Shown here one piece after another: positions 7,598 to 16,150 of a DNA stretch of 64,000 bases (within the stretch, counting starts at the first letter, position 1; each line of letters starts with the position of its first letter). The notes beneath the pieces were generated by a model, which worked only from the letters and a program-made list of their open reading frames with translations, did not search any database and had not been told where the DNA came from. This DNA comes from Pedobacter paludis (GTDB lineage: Bacteria > Bacteroidota > Bacteroidia > Sphingobacteriales > Sphingobacteriaceae): positions 974,294-1,038,293 of the forward strand of contig NZ_QGNY01000001.1 of assembly GCF_003173575.1 (NCBI RefSeq). The letters run 5' to 3'. The translations under genes were made by a program, and so were the position numbers.

Positions 7598-10132
7598 TTA
7601 TAAACTTTTAACTTTAACAGAATCAAATGTGGCTTGAGCATTATAAGCTCTCAGCCCAATATTTCCCGAAGTATATTCGTTATCCGTGGCAGCAAGAATT
7701 GCTTTTTCAGCTCCATCGAGAAACACCTCAAACCGATTGCCTTTTGCAACAAGCTTTAGTTTATATGTGCTATTCATTTTTACGGGGTATTTAACAGCGC
7801 TAATCAAAATCCACTTTTGATTACTTGCCTTACCCAGTTCGATATTTCCCGTTGTTGGATTTAGGCCCACATAATATCCCTTGTAAGCATCAGCACCTAT
7901 AGCTGGATCGCTCACCCTAAACATTAAGCCAGCATCACCGGCTGTATTTACTTTAACATCTGCCTGATAGGTAAAATCACTAAAATCTGTGCCGGTCGCA
8001 ACTATTTTAGAACCATGAATTCCATATCCGCCAGAACTTCCATTAGATGAAGCATGTACAGCACCATCTTTCCAATACCAACCACCACCATAAAACACCC
8101 AGTTGGTGGGCATCGCTTTATTAAAGCCTTCATCTAAACTTTTAACAGTTTTTACAGGCTTACCAACAACTGGAAAACAACTTAAGCGTATGCTTTCTGC
8201 TCCATAGGGTATAAGCGTTATCTCCTCTTCTTTTTCCGTTGATACAACCGGGCTAAAGGGAACATCAAAAGCCGAAACCTTATTATATGCCATCCCCCAT
8301 TCTGGAATCCGTTTCGCTATTAATTTTAATTTAACTGGGGTATTTAAACCATCAAACGGATTTTCTGGCATTACGGTCTTTTCTACCTTCGCAGCGTTTC
8401 CAATTTTTCCATGATCCAAAACCAATCCATAATTCCATGCAGATGTCGGTCTAATTTCATAATCAGAAAACCCGGATACAGAATGTTCCCTTAAAGTTTT
8501 CTTTGTGGCTTGCATTTGAAGTGCGTAAACCATTGGACCGCGTTCTATGCTTACGGAATTGTTAACCTCTTGCTGACTCTTGATCTCCATCGGAAAATTT
8601 AATTCAATTTGATCGCCATTACTCCAGCTTCGCTCAATTTTATAGATTTCGCCTGCTTTTACACCGTTTAAAATTACACCGTTCAGTTTCACCTGGGCCT
8701 TTGTGCTCCAAGATGGAATCCGTAAAGACAAAGGAAAATTAGTTCCATCTTCTACAGCAATTCCCAGCTTAATTTGTTCCTCAAATGGATAGTTTGTGTT
8801 TTCGGTTATTTTAATTTTTTTGTGATTTCCAACAACAGCTTCAACATCCATTGGGCCGTAGCTAACCACTGTCAAACCGCCATTTGGGGTTGCTACCCAA
8901 CTGTTTTTAACGTAATAAGGCCAGCCCATGTGCATATTATATCGGCAACAGCCATACCCAGAGTATGGACTGGAAATAATGCCTGTACCATAATCTTGAT
9001 TAAAACCTTGATCTCCGTTAACACTTTGTACCTGATTAGGTAAAGTATAATAAGAATGGTTTTTAAAATCGCGGCTAAACTGGGCAGGCAATGCATTAAA
9101 CGCAATTTTCTCTAATTGATCGCCAATACTTGCATCAGAGATTATTCGTGCAGCCGTTTCCAAACTCTGCATCCACTCCACTACCGTACAGGTTTCTACC
9201 CCTTGCGTTGAGCTTCTTCCAGCTAAAAATTCGGTACCAGAGCCCAAGCCTTCTGGCTGACCATGATCATGCATAATATGCGCTATGCCCTTTGCCATTG
9301 CGGTGCGGTAAATTGGCAGAGCATTGGCCTGAGCATAAATTACAGGAAGTTTAAGTGCCTGCGCTACGTTAACCATGTGTTTTGGTTGATAATCGTCTCC
9401 ATAAAAGAAGAATTGGTTCTCACTGTAAATATCTGTCCAGGGATAAGCTTGGTTTTTCAACTTTTCTACTAAAGATAAAAGATCCTTATCTCCAGTTTTG
9501 TTATAAAGCCAAATGGCAATTTCCATATTGTCGCCCGCCCTTGATTTTCCCCATTCTCTTAGTGGATCAGCATCAAGATTTGCCAGTTCATACTTAAAGT
9601 ATTTGGTTAAAAAAGGAATTACCCTTTTATCGTTTGTGGCTTCGTAGTAGCTTTGTAACGCATACATCATTGGCATGCGTGGCCACCAATCTTTCATTTT
9701 TGGTGGACCGAATAAACCATTGGCCTGTTGGTTATCCAAAGTCCAGTCTATATATTTCTGAGCCTTGTTTTTTAATCCTTTATCATCCAAAGTATAAGCT
9801 AGTGCAATTAACCCTTTAACATAATAAGGAACCCGCTCCCAGCCAGAACCGTTTCCGCCAAGCCAATCAGAATTTTTTCCCAAATTATCATCTTCCGGAT
9901 AAAGCTCCTCTGCCATGCCTGTTGCACCATCTTTCTGTAATTCCAATTGCTTGAGCAACCATCCTTTGGCCTTTATACTGCCTAAAGGCAATTGAACAGA
10001 AACATTTTGATCTAACGGAGCTCGGTTAAACACATAGTTTTCGCTTTGCGCACTTGCAGTTGTATAACCGATTATGCCGAGAAAGGATAATCCTAAAATT
10101 CGTTCAGTTAAACGATTATTAAAATTCTTCAT
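7598..10132 (-). CDS. GH127-type beta-L-arabinofuranosidase (DUF1680) with C-terminal lectin-like domain
   Basis: 844 residues, exported: signal peptide 'LGLSFLGIIGYTTASAQ' near residues 10-28. The body matches the DUF1680/GH127 (alpha/alpha)6-barrel family, which removes beta-L-arabinofuranosyl groups from plant glycans. The zinc/catalytic residues known from GH127 are visible: Glu313 and Cys315 ('VETCTV'), and the Cys395-Cys396 pair in 'GYGCCRYNMHMGWP'. The last ~200 residues ('AGLMFRVSD', 'IGLRAYNAQATFDSVKV') resemble a concanavalin-like DUF1080/CBM66-type domain, an addition to the basic enzyme. Start: the ATG at 10132 is preferred because it places the signal peptide correctly. Not adjacent to SusC/SusD (4 kb away), but plausibly supplied by it. 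Substrate specificity is inferred. Confidence 0.88.
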   Translation of the reverse strand: MKNFNNRLTERILGLSFLGIIGYTTASAQSENYVFNRAPLDQNVSVQLPLGSIKAKGWLLKQLELQKDGATGMAEELYPEDDNLGKNSDWLGGNGSGWERVPYYVKGLIALAYTLDDKGLKNKAQKYIDWTLDNQQANGLFGPPKMKDWWPRMPMMYALQSYYEATNDKRVIPFLTKYFKYELANLDADPLREWGKSRAGDNMEIAIWLYNKTGDKDLLSLVEKLKNQAYPWTDIYSENQFFFYGDDYQPKHMVNVAQALKLPVIYAQANALPIYRTAMAKGIAHIMHDHGQPEGLGSGTEFLAGRSSTQGVETCTVVEWMQSLETAARIISDASIGDQLEKIAFNALPAQFSRDFKNHSYYTLPNQVQSVNGDQGFNQDYGTGIISSPYSGYGCCRYNMHMGWPYYVKNSWVATPNGGLTVVSYGPMDVEAVVGNHKKIKITENTNYPFEEQIKLGIAVEDGTNFPLSLRIPSWSTKAQVKLNGVILNGVKAGEIYKIERSWSNGDQIELNFPMEIKSQQEVNNSVSIERGPMVYALQMQATKKTLREHSVSGFSDYEIRPTSAWNYGLVLDHGKIGNAAKVEKTVMPENPFDGLNTPVKLKLIAKRIPEWGMAYNKVSAFDVPFSPVVSTEKEEEITLIPYGAESIRLSCFPVVGKPVKTVKSLDEGFNKAMPTNWVFYGGGWYWKDGAVHASSNGSSGGYGIHGSKIVATGTDFSDFTYQADVKVNTAGDAGLMFRVSDPAIGADAYKGYYVGLNPTTGNIELGKASNQKWILISAVKYPVKMNSTYKLKLVAKGNRFEVFLDGAEKAILAATDNEYTSGNIGLRAYNAQATFDSVKVKSL

Positions 10133-10368
10133 AAAAATATTTGGTTTCGATTTGTGTATCAAGCATTAAAAATAATATTTAAAATTCAAATTAAATCGAT
10201 TTACTTAACTCAAAAACAAACAATATTTAATCTGTTTGATTTTAAGCGTTATTATCGAGTATTGCTGTTCGCAAAAATTTTGTTACATAGAACATCTATT
10301 TTTTGAACAAAGTGAATAATATACTTATTAATTTGTTCCATAAATTAGTATAACCAAACGCTAACATC

Positions 10369-11217
10369 TTGAAGTCTATAATAAAAAGAAATCATGTAAA
10401 CATTATTGGTGAAGGAACCAAGGTAATTATGTTTGCAAATGGTTTTGGTTGCGACCAAAGCAGTTGGAAATTTATAACAGATGCCTTTGTTAAAGATTAT
10501 AAGTTGGTTTTGTTTGATTATGTCGGTTCCGGAAAATCTGACATTAGCCAATACGATTTTCACAAATATTCGACTTTAGAAGGCTACGCTTGCGATGTTG
10601 TGGATATTATCGAAGCCTTAAATTTAAAAGATATCATTTTTATCGGCCATTCGGTAAGCAGTATGATCGGCATGATAGCGGCCCTACAAATACCTCAGGT
10701 ATTTGATAAGCTTATTTTTATTGGCCCATCGCCAAAATATTTAAACGATCAGGATTATTTCGGCGGTTTTGAAACCGAACAACTCGAATCTTTGCTCGAT
10801 TTCATGGCGACGGATTTCATCAGCTGGACAGAATTTATTGCGCCATTGGCCATGGGAAATTTAGCAAGACCTGCCCTATCAGAGTTTCTTCAAGAATGTT
10901 TCGAAGCTATGGATCCGCAAATTGCATTAACTTTTGCCAATGCCACCTTTAGATCGGATTATAGAAACGAACTTAAAAATGTTACAGTGCCAAGCTTAAC
11001 CGTTCAAAGCTCTGAAGATGCAATGGCGCCAATTTCTGCTGGAGAATACATTAAGAACAACATGCCTCAAAACACCTTGCATGTTTTAAATGCAACAGGC
11101 CATTATCCTCAAATTAGCGAACCGGCAGAAACGATTGAAGCCATTAAAGCTTATATAAATAATAAATCAAATGCCAAACAATCTAAAGAATCGGATTTGG
11201 AGATTAATAATGCTTAG
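10369..11217 (+). CDS. RsbQ-like alpha/beta hydrolase
   Basis: 282 residues, closely following Bacillus subtilis RsbQ along its length ('FANGFGCDQSSW', 'LFDYVGSGKSD', 'IGPSPKYLND'). The catalytic triad is intact: Ser95 in 'GHSVSS', Asp217 in 'SSEDAMAP', His245 in 'ATGHYP', within two residues of the RsbQ numbering. RsbQ is needed by the phosphatase RsbP in the energy-stress branch of sigma-B control, and the plant karrikin and strigolactone receptors KAI2/D14 belong to the same family. No RsbP-like PP2C gene is in the window, so the partner is unknown. The start is TTG at 10369, giving an N-terminus that matches RsbQ; no in-frame ATG fits. A ~20-residue charged tail extends past the usual end. 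Confidence 0.87.
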   Translation: MKSIIKRNHVNIIGEGTKVIMFANGFGCDQSSWKFITDAFVKDYKLVLFDYVGSGKSDISQYDFHKYSTLEGYACDVVDIIEALNLKDIIFIGHSVSSMIGMIAALQIPQVFDKLIFIGPSPKYLNDQDYFGGFETEQLESLLDFMATDFISWTEFIAPLAMGNLARPALSEFLQECFEAMDPQIALTFANATFRSDYRNELKNVTVPSLTVQSSEDAMAPISAGEYIKNNMPQNTLHVLNATGHYPQISEPAETIEAIKAYINNKSNAKQSKESDLEINNA

Positions 11218-11284
11218 CCTCGATAGAATCTTTGTTTTTTTATTGCACTGACATTTATTAATATTTGATTTATAATTACCTAAA

Positions 11285-11872
11285 ATGAAATCATTCACCC
11301 TGTTAATTTTTATCATCTTGAGTTCAGTTATTGTTAAGGCTCAGGAAGAAATTATACCAGATTCGATTGCGGATAAAATTATCGATCATACAGAAATCTC
11401 GTTTCCAAAGTTTTACCAAACATTTCAGTTTATAAAAACAAACGATGCATTAATTAAACGTTTTATTTTTATTGATGTAAAGGGAATTGGCCCGGCATTC
11501 GCTTCGCCAAATGGAACAATAAAGATCAATCTCGACTATCTTAAAAACAAGAAGCCAAACTTTGATCAAGATCGATTAATTGTGGTGCTGTATCACGAAA
11601 TCGGCCATCTTCACTATTATTCAACAACGGATCGGAATCAATGGAATCCAGAAAACAGTGAAAAAGCAGCTTTCGAATATTCCCTACTCAAAACAAAGGA
11701 AATGGCCGAAAAAGGCGATTGCTTACCGCTTAAGGCTGGCGTTAAGTTTATGAAAGTAAGAAGTTTGAGCAGTGATTTAAAAGACGCACATGTGCGGGCA
11801 TTAAAAAGAATGGTTAATGAATCTCTATATGCGGACTATATAAGATATATAAATCTACACTGTAAAGAGTAA
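11285..11872 (+). CDS. Exported small protein with HExxH motif, putative metallopeptidase
   Basis: 195 residues with a clear signal peptide ('LLIFIILSSVIVKAQ') and a zincin motif H104-E105-xx-H108 in 'VVLYHEIGHLHYY'. The preceding segment ('GTIKINLDYL...RLIVVLYHE') has the strand-helix order of M48- or M78-like peptidases. The third zinc ligand is not certain; a glutamate in 'PENSEKAAFEYSLL' about 20 residues on is a candidate. 67 bp downstream of the RsbQ-like gene on the same strand, ending at a hairpin. Substrate and biological role are not recognisable. Confidence 0.65.
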   Translation: MKSFTLLIFIILSSVIVKAQEEIIPDSIADKIIDHTEISFPKFYQTFQFIKTNDALIKRFIFIDVKGIGPAFASPNGTIKINLDYLKNKKPNFDQDRLIVVLYHEIGHLHYYSTTDRNQWNPENSEKAAFEYSLLKTKEMAEKGDCLPLKAGVKFMKVRSLSSDLKDAHVRALKRMVNESLYADYIRYINLHCKE

Positions 11873-11882
11873 TGGATTTAAA

Positions 11883-11918
11883 AACCCCTTGCAAATGAGA
11901 ATTTGTTTTGCAAGGGGT
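11883..11918. terminator. Bidirectional intrinsic terminator
   Basis: A stem of about 12 bp (ACCCCTTGCAAA / TTTGCAAGGGGT) lies between the convergent stop codons at 11872 and 11925, with A-rich sequence on both sides. Confidence 0.7.
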
Positions 11919-11924
11919 AAAATC

Positions 11925-12521
11925 TTAAACAGCTATACTTTCGATGGCTTTATCAAGCGCTATTTCTTTAAGCTCAGGCATATTCAGGCCTTCGGCTCTA
12001 ACAACGCTCACATCGGTCATCCCGATAAAACCTAAAACAGCTCTTAAATAGGGCTCGATAAAATCATAAGCCTTCATTGGTCCTTCAGAGTAAACACCAC
12101 CTGTTGTAATGGCCAAATAAACTTTTTTACCTTTAATTAATCCTTCGGGGCCATTGGCAGAATAAGAAAATGTTTTACCTGCACGGGCAATATGGTCAAT
12201 CCAGGCCTTTAATGTAGATGGGATACTAAAGTTGTACATCCCTACTCCGATTACAATTACATCAGCTTCTAAAATTTCGGCAATAGCCTGATCTGAATGT
12301 TTAATCGCCTCGGCCATTTCAGGACTGTGCTGTTCTTCAGGAGTATAAAAAGAATTTAAATGTGCTTCTTCCAGATGCGGAAACGGCGTATTGGTAAGAT
12401 CATGTATTTTTAACGTTGATGATGGATTTGCTTCTTGCAATTTTTCGACTACAGCATTACCAAGTTTAATACTGAAAGAGTTGCCACCACGTGGGCTAGA
12501 GATGATGTGTAATATGTTCAT
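11925..12521 (-). CDS. azoR: FMN-dependent NADH-azoreductase
   Basis: 198 residues with the flavodoxin-like fold of the AzoR family: the FMN phosphate loop 'SSPRGGNSFS' at residues ~9-18, 'GMYNFSIPSTLKAWID' near 100 (flavin contact and dimer surface) and 'TTGGVYS' near 145. AzoR uses NADH to reduce azo compounds and quinones in two-electron steps and protects against thiol or electrophile stress. The ATG at 12521 is chosen because the FMN loop should begin about ten residues in; the longer frame back to 12569 adds an AT-rich non-homologous extension. Convergent with the HExxH gene. Confidence 0.92.
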   Translation of the reverse strand: MNILHIISSPRGGNSFSIKLGNAVVEKLQEANPSSTLKIHDLTNTPFPHLEEAHLNSFYTPEEQHSPEMAEAIKHSDQAIAEILEADVIVIGVGMYNFSIPSTLKAWIDHIARAGKTFSYSANGPEGLIKGKKVYLAITTGGVYSEGPMKAYDFIEPYLRAVLGFIGMTDVSVVRAEGLNMPELKEIALDKAIESIAV

Positions 12522-12637
12522 ATAAATAATTTTATTTTGAGCTGTAAAATTATCTATAGTAAAGATCAAAAAGATACTACTATACCAAAGGATAGCGCTA
12601 TCGTTTAGGATAGTTAAAGGAACAATCAGAAATTAGA

Positions 12638-12946
12638 TTAAGCTTTTTTGTTTAAACAATAGGCCACTAAAAAAATCCTATCTTTTGATGGGTTAGACTT
12701 TGTTAAGTCGCTTTCAGGTTGTTTATTTACCAACGATGAAACCATACTGGAAAAACCAGGAAGATCTTCAAAACCACACTGCACGGAGAGCACGGGATAA
12801 AATTCTTTTTCTATGGTTACTTTCTTTGCCTGGGTACATTCGGTAAGCGACCATTCATCATCGTTCGCAAAACTGTATTCGTGTCTGGCATTATTTAGTT
12901 CCGACAAAAATGATTTTGCCCGGGCATTAAGTTCTTTACTTAACAT
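12638..12946 (-). CDS. Hypothetical protein, 102 residues
   Basis: A small soluble protein that I do not recognise. The N-terminal third is helical and charged, the middle has beta strands ('VTIEKEFYPVLSVQCGF'), and the C-terminus ends 'DRIFLVAYCLNKKA'. No signal peptide or membrane segment. It sits between the azoreductase gene and the divergent Crp/Fnr gene, 176 bp from the latter. Coding is supported by an ATG start, codon use like its neighbours and absence of a better frame. Confidence 0.55.
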   Translation of the reverse strand: MLSKELNARAKSFLSELNNARHEYSFANDDEWSLTECTQAKKVTIEKEFYPVLSVQCGFEDLPGFSSMVSSLVNKQPESDLTKSNPSKDRIFLVAYCLNKKA

Positions 12947-13122
12947 TTTAGAAACCTGTTACAAAAATGAAAGATTCCATTTTTTGAAGGTATTTATAAA
13001 CCTACACAATTTTTATGGATATCTGCTTAAAATCACTTCCAAACATGTTCCCACAATATTTTTATCAAATTTAAAATCCATTCCCATAAGTTTTGTCGTA
13101 TGTATACTCAAACCATACGATC

Positions 13123-13740
13123 ATGCCATTTTCTCAAGCTTCAATCTCTCAAATCGAATTGATTCGCTATTTTAATTCGATACAGCCCATAACTCAAGGT
13201 TTTATCAACCAAATAATCGATAATACTTTTACCGTTAATGTTAAAAAGAATAAATTTTTATTGTCTCCATTAGAGCCGAATAGTTATCTTTTTTTTGTTA
13301 ACAGCGGTTTGGTGCGTGGTTTTATCAAAGAGGATGGTAAGGACATTAGCACTTGGTTTAGCTTTGGCAAAGAAATTATTGGCGCCTTCCGCGATCCTGC
13401 CAATACTGTGAAACCATCAATAGAATATTTGCAGGCACTGGAAGATTGTGAATTACTGGCCATTCCTTACGATTTGATTGATAAGCTTTATCTGGAGTTT
13501 CCCGAAACGAATGTTATTGGTAGAAAGATTTTGGCCATGCAATATCATCAGGCATCAGAAAGCTCCATTCTTGCCAGGATTCCTTCGGCACAAAAACGAT
13601 ACGAAAGATTTATGGAAATTAGTCCGCTTGGCGTAACACAGATTCCTTTAAAATGCATTGCAAGTTATTTGGGTATGCGAATGGAAACCCTTAGTAGAAT
13701 AAGAAATAAAATGGTCAAGCCTAAAAAGGACGCGGCATAA
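13123..13740 (+). CDS. Crp/Fnr family transcriptional regulator
   Basis: 205 residues with a cNMP-binding-type barrel (~25-130) and a C-terminal helix-turn-helix ending 'SYLGMRMETLSRIRNKM'. Paralogous to the regulator at 1215-1835. No obvious cAMP-binding Arg-Ser signature and no cysteine set for an iron-sulfur cluster, so the signal is unknown. The ATG at 13123 is preferred; a TTG at 13093 would add ten residues. It is followed by the encapsulated-ferritin-type gene after 78 bp on the same strand, so the two may be co-regulated. Confidence 0.85.
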   Translation: MPFSQASISQIELIRYFNSIQPITQGFINQIIDNTFTVNVKKNKFLLSPLEPNSYLFFVNSGLVRGFIKEDGKDISTWFSFGKEIIGAFRDPANTVKPSIEYLQALEDCELLAIPYDLIDKLYLEFPETNVIGRKILAMQYHQASESSILARIPSAQKRYERFMEISPLGVTQIPLKCIASYLGMRMETLSRIRNKMVKPKKDAA

Positions 13741-13818
13741 TGATCTCTAAATTTTGGCTTAAAACATTTTTTGATCCATACTGTTTTTGTTGCAATACAA
13801 AACCTATAATCTAAAATT

Positions 13819-14133
13819 ATGGCTACAGATCAATATCATGAACCGCCCCAAGAACTATCTGAAGAAACCAGAACGTTTGCTAGAATGATTACCTCCCTTA
13901 CCGAAGAGGCAGAAGCCATCGGCTGGTACGAACAACGAATTGCTCTTGAGAAAGACCCAGAAGCTAAAGCCATTATGGAAAATGCCCAACAAGAAGAAAT
14001 GAAGCATTTTGGAATGGATTTAGAATTTCTTCTTCGTAAAAAAGACAAATGGAAAATTACGCTTGAAGCGATATTGTTTAAAAAGGGCAATATTGTGGAA
14101 CTGGGCAGCAAAGGCGAAGAGGCTGCAGAGTAA
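13819..14133 (+). CDS. Encapsulated-ferritin (EncFtn)-type ferroxidase-like protein
   Basis: 104 residues, two helices plus tail, matching the EncFtn family described from Rhodospirillum rubrum. The diiron-site residues line up with a constant offset of two: Glu30, Glu60 and His63 here for Glu32, Glu62, His65, with Trp36-Tyr37 and the entry-site glutamates Glu29 and Glu32. EncFtn forms an annular decamer that oxidises Fe(II) and normally works inside an encapsulin shell. Here there is no encapsulin gene nearby and the tail ends 'GSKGEEAAE', without a recognisable GSLR-type cargo-loading peptide. A free-standing ferroxidase is one reading; DNA or redox roles cannot be excluded. A hairpin terminator follows. 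Confidence 0.8.
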   Translation: MATDQYHEPPQELSEETRTFARMITSLTEEAEAIGWYEQRIALEKDPEAKAIMENAQQEEMKHFGMDLEFLLRKKDKWKITLEAILFKKGNIVELGSKGEEAAE

Positions 14134-14184
14134 TATAAATTCTTAAATGCTACTTGTGTTGTAGTAGAATGAAAAAGGAATTAA

Positions 14185-14214
14185 AAAGGCAGCTCGAAAT
14201 CTCGAACTGCCTTT
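14185..14214. terminator. Bidirectional intrinsic terminator
   Basis: AAAGGCAGcTCGA-AATC-TCGAaCTGCCTTT, a near-perfect 13-bp stem between the convergent stops of the EncFtn-type gene and susD. A-rich upstream and T-rich ends allow use on both strands. Confidence 0.75.
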
Positions 14215-14257
14215 GGCCATAGGCCACAATTAAACCAAATTTTTTAAACACAAGGGG

Positions 14258-16138
14258 TTAAGGAATTTTATCCAGTGCAGGCACGTTGGTTTCATAACCT
14301 GTATAGCCTTTATTCTGATTAATGTGTCCCTCAGTATTGAATCTTTGTGCCGTTCCCGGAACTGGCCACAATACATGATATGGAGAGATTTTAAAGTTTA
14401 CACCAGATACCGTTGGCACTTTGTTTCTGTAAAAATCGTTTTTCTCGATAATCCTATCGTAGAAAAAGTTGTTATCAGAGAAGTTGGTTAACGAGTATGT
14501 TTTTCCATTATAAGCAGCTTTTCCGGTTTGGGCAAAAATATAAGCTATTCGGGTAAGTTCCGTTTTACGCGGTTCTTCATAATAAAGTTCGCGTGCACGC
14601 TCATCCAAGATGGTACCAATGGTAATTGCAGATGCATCGGTAAGCAATGCTGCGTTTGCTCTTGATCTTACTTGGTTTAAATCGGCCATTGCCAACCCTA
14701 AATTTCCTTTCCAATAGTAAGCTTCTGCTCTTAACAAATAGGTTTCTGCCAGTCTGAAAATGTACCAATCTGTATCTGTTCCTCTTGGTGGCGACCAATA
14801 TTTATCAATAGCCAAAGCATTGGTAGAGTTGATAAAGGTTTTATAGTGCGGCCATCCAAAAAAGTGACGGATTGTATCCAAGCCTTTGTTTAAGAACATG
14901 TTATTCACATTGGCGGGCGTCACATCTACAAGGGGCTTGCCGTATAAAGCTTTTTCTGTCGCATTTGATGAATTTTTCAACGCAGGGTTGTTGTATACCA
15001 AATCCGTCATATTCATCCACATTCCTGGCGCATGGCGATAATCGGTATTATCTGTCCAAATGTTTTTGGTGCTGTAAGCCGTGCCACGATAGCGGCCAAT
15101 TCCCCGTCCGTACATTAGGGTTAACGGAATTTCTGCGGTTGTAGCATCAACAATTGCAGGGTTTAAGCCTGATGGTGTTCTTAAATTTGCAAAGTGCCAA
15201 GCGGGTACGCAATTACGCATGACCTGCGATCCAAAATCTGTAAAACCAGCCAGTGTTTCCCGATCAATGGTTAAGAAAAGTGCTTCTTTATTGGCAGGAA
15301 TAGCTTTGTTATCCATTCTATGTAAATCCCAAACCACATTTTTGGTTGCATCGCCAGCTGTGCTTCCAAAGCGGGTTCTCATTAAGGAATATTTCCCACT
15401 ATTAATTACATTGTTTGCCGAGGTAATCGCGGCGTCAAAATCGCCCAAAGCTAAATTTACCTTTGTTAATAAATGGCTACAGGCGCCTTTTGTTACTTCG
15501 CCTCTATCTACATTATCCTGAACCCACTGTTCTGCAAAAAGTAAATCTTCTTGCATTTTTTTCAAAATCACTTCACGCTTAGTAGAAAAATAATCCAGTT
15601 TTGGGGCGGTAATGTCTTTTAAAATCAAGGGCACATCTCCAAACTGATTGACCAAACGATAATAATAATACGCTCTGTAAAAGTAAGCTGAGCCTAAAAT
15701 CGCATTTTTTTCTGCGGCATCTTTAAAGGTTACATTATCAATATAGGTGATAATGGTATTGGCATAACGGATGCCCTTATAGCCTTCTGTCCAATAGAAC
15801 CCAATTCGGTTAAAATCCGGATTATCAAGGTTGGCATCTGGTGTTACGCGGGTATCCATATCCTGTGCCTGGGTACTTTTATCTGTTGTACCATCAACGG
15901 CAACTTCCGAAAATATAGATTCTGTTACAATCGGTGCCATATCGCCAGTAAATTCTCTACGGATGTTCGAACCTATTGCCGCAAGCGCAGCTTTCATAGA
16001 AGCCACATTGGTGAGCGTTGTTGCGGGCTCTAAAGACGATAACAGCTCCGCATCAAGATCTGATTTTTTACATCCATTGGCAGATAGCAAAACAGCCAGT
16101 GCAACAAATGGAATTATTTTTTTATATAAAACTTTCAT
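14258..16138 (-). CDS. SusD/RagB-family nutrient-binding lipoprotein
   Basis: 626 residues with a lipoprotein signal peptide ending in the lipobox 'SANGC' (Cys23), so the mature protein is anchored in the outer membrane facing out. The rest follows the SusD/RagB pattern: N-terminal TPR-like helices ('YFYRAYYYYRLVNQFGDVPL'), and a C-terminal 'RLAETYLLRAEAYYWKGNL...LNQVRSRA' block, which is the hallmark. It caps the SusC transporter and binds the incoming glycan. Transcribed downstream of SusC with 12 bp between stop and this ATG (an alternative ATG at 16144 is also in frame). Substrate cannot be read from sequence. Confidence 0.95.
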   Translation of the reverse strand: MKVLYKKIIPFVALAVLLSANGCKKSDLDAELLSSLEPATTLTNVASMKAALAAIGSNIRREFTGDMAPIVTESIFSEVAVDGTTDKSTQAQDMDTRVTPDANLDNPDFNRIGFYWTEGYKGIRYANTIITYIDNVTFKDAAEKNAILGSAYFYRAYYYYRLVNQFGDVPLILKDITAPKLDYFSTKREVILKKMQEDLLFAEQWVQDNVDRGEVTKGACSHLLTKVNLALGDFDAAITSANNVINSGKYSLMRTRFGSTAGDATKNVVWDLHRMDNKAIPANKEALFLTIDRETLAGFTDFGSQVMRNCVPAWHFANLRTPSGLNPAIVDATTAEIPLTLMYGRGIGRYRGTAYSTKNIWTDNTDYRHAPGMWMNMTDLVYNNPALKNSSNATEKALYGKPLVDVTPANVNNMFLNKGLDTIRHFFGWPHYKTFINSTNALAIDKYWSPPRGTDTDWYIFRLAETYLLRAEAYYWKGNLGLAMADLNQVRSRANAALLTDASAITIGTILDERARELYYEEPRKTELTRIAYIFAQTGKAAYNGKTYSLTNFSDNNFFYDRIIEKNDFYRNKVPTVSGVNFKISPYHVLWPVPGTAQRFNTEGHINQNKGYTGYETNVPALDKIP

Positions 16139-16150
16139 AGTCATCAATTT

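Noticed and set aside
8774..9043. Open frames opposite the GH127 gene
   Set aside because: They are antisense shadows of a well supported gene; the same holds for the open frames opposite SusC, GGT, the PAS kinases and the toxin-like gene.
10369..11872. RsbQ-RsbP stress module
   Set aside because: The next gene is a small HExxH protein, not a PP2C phosphatase.
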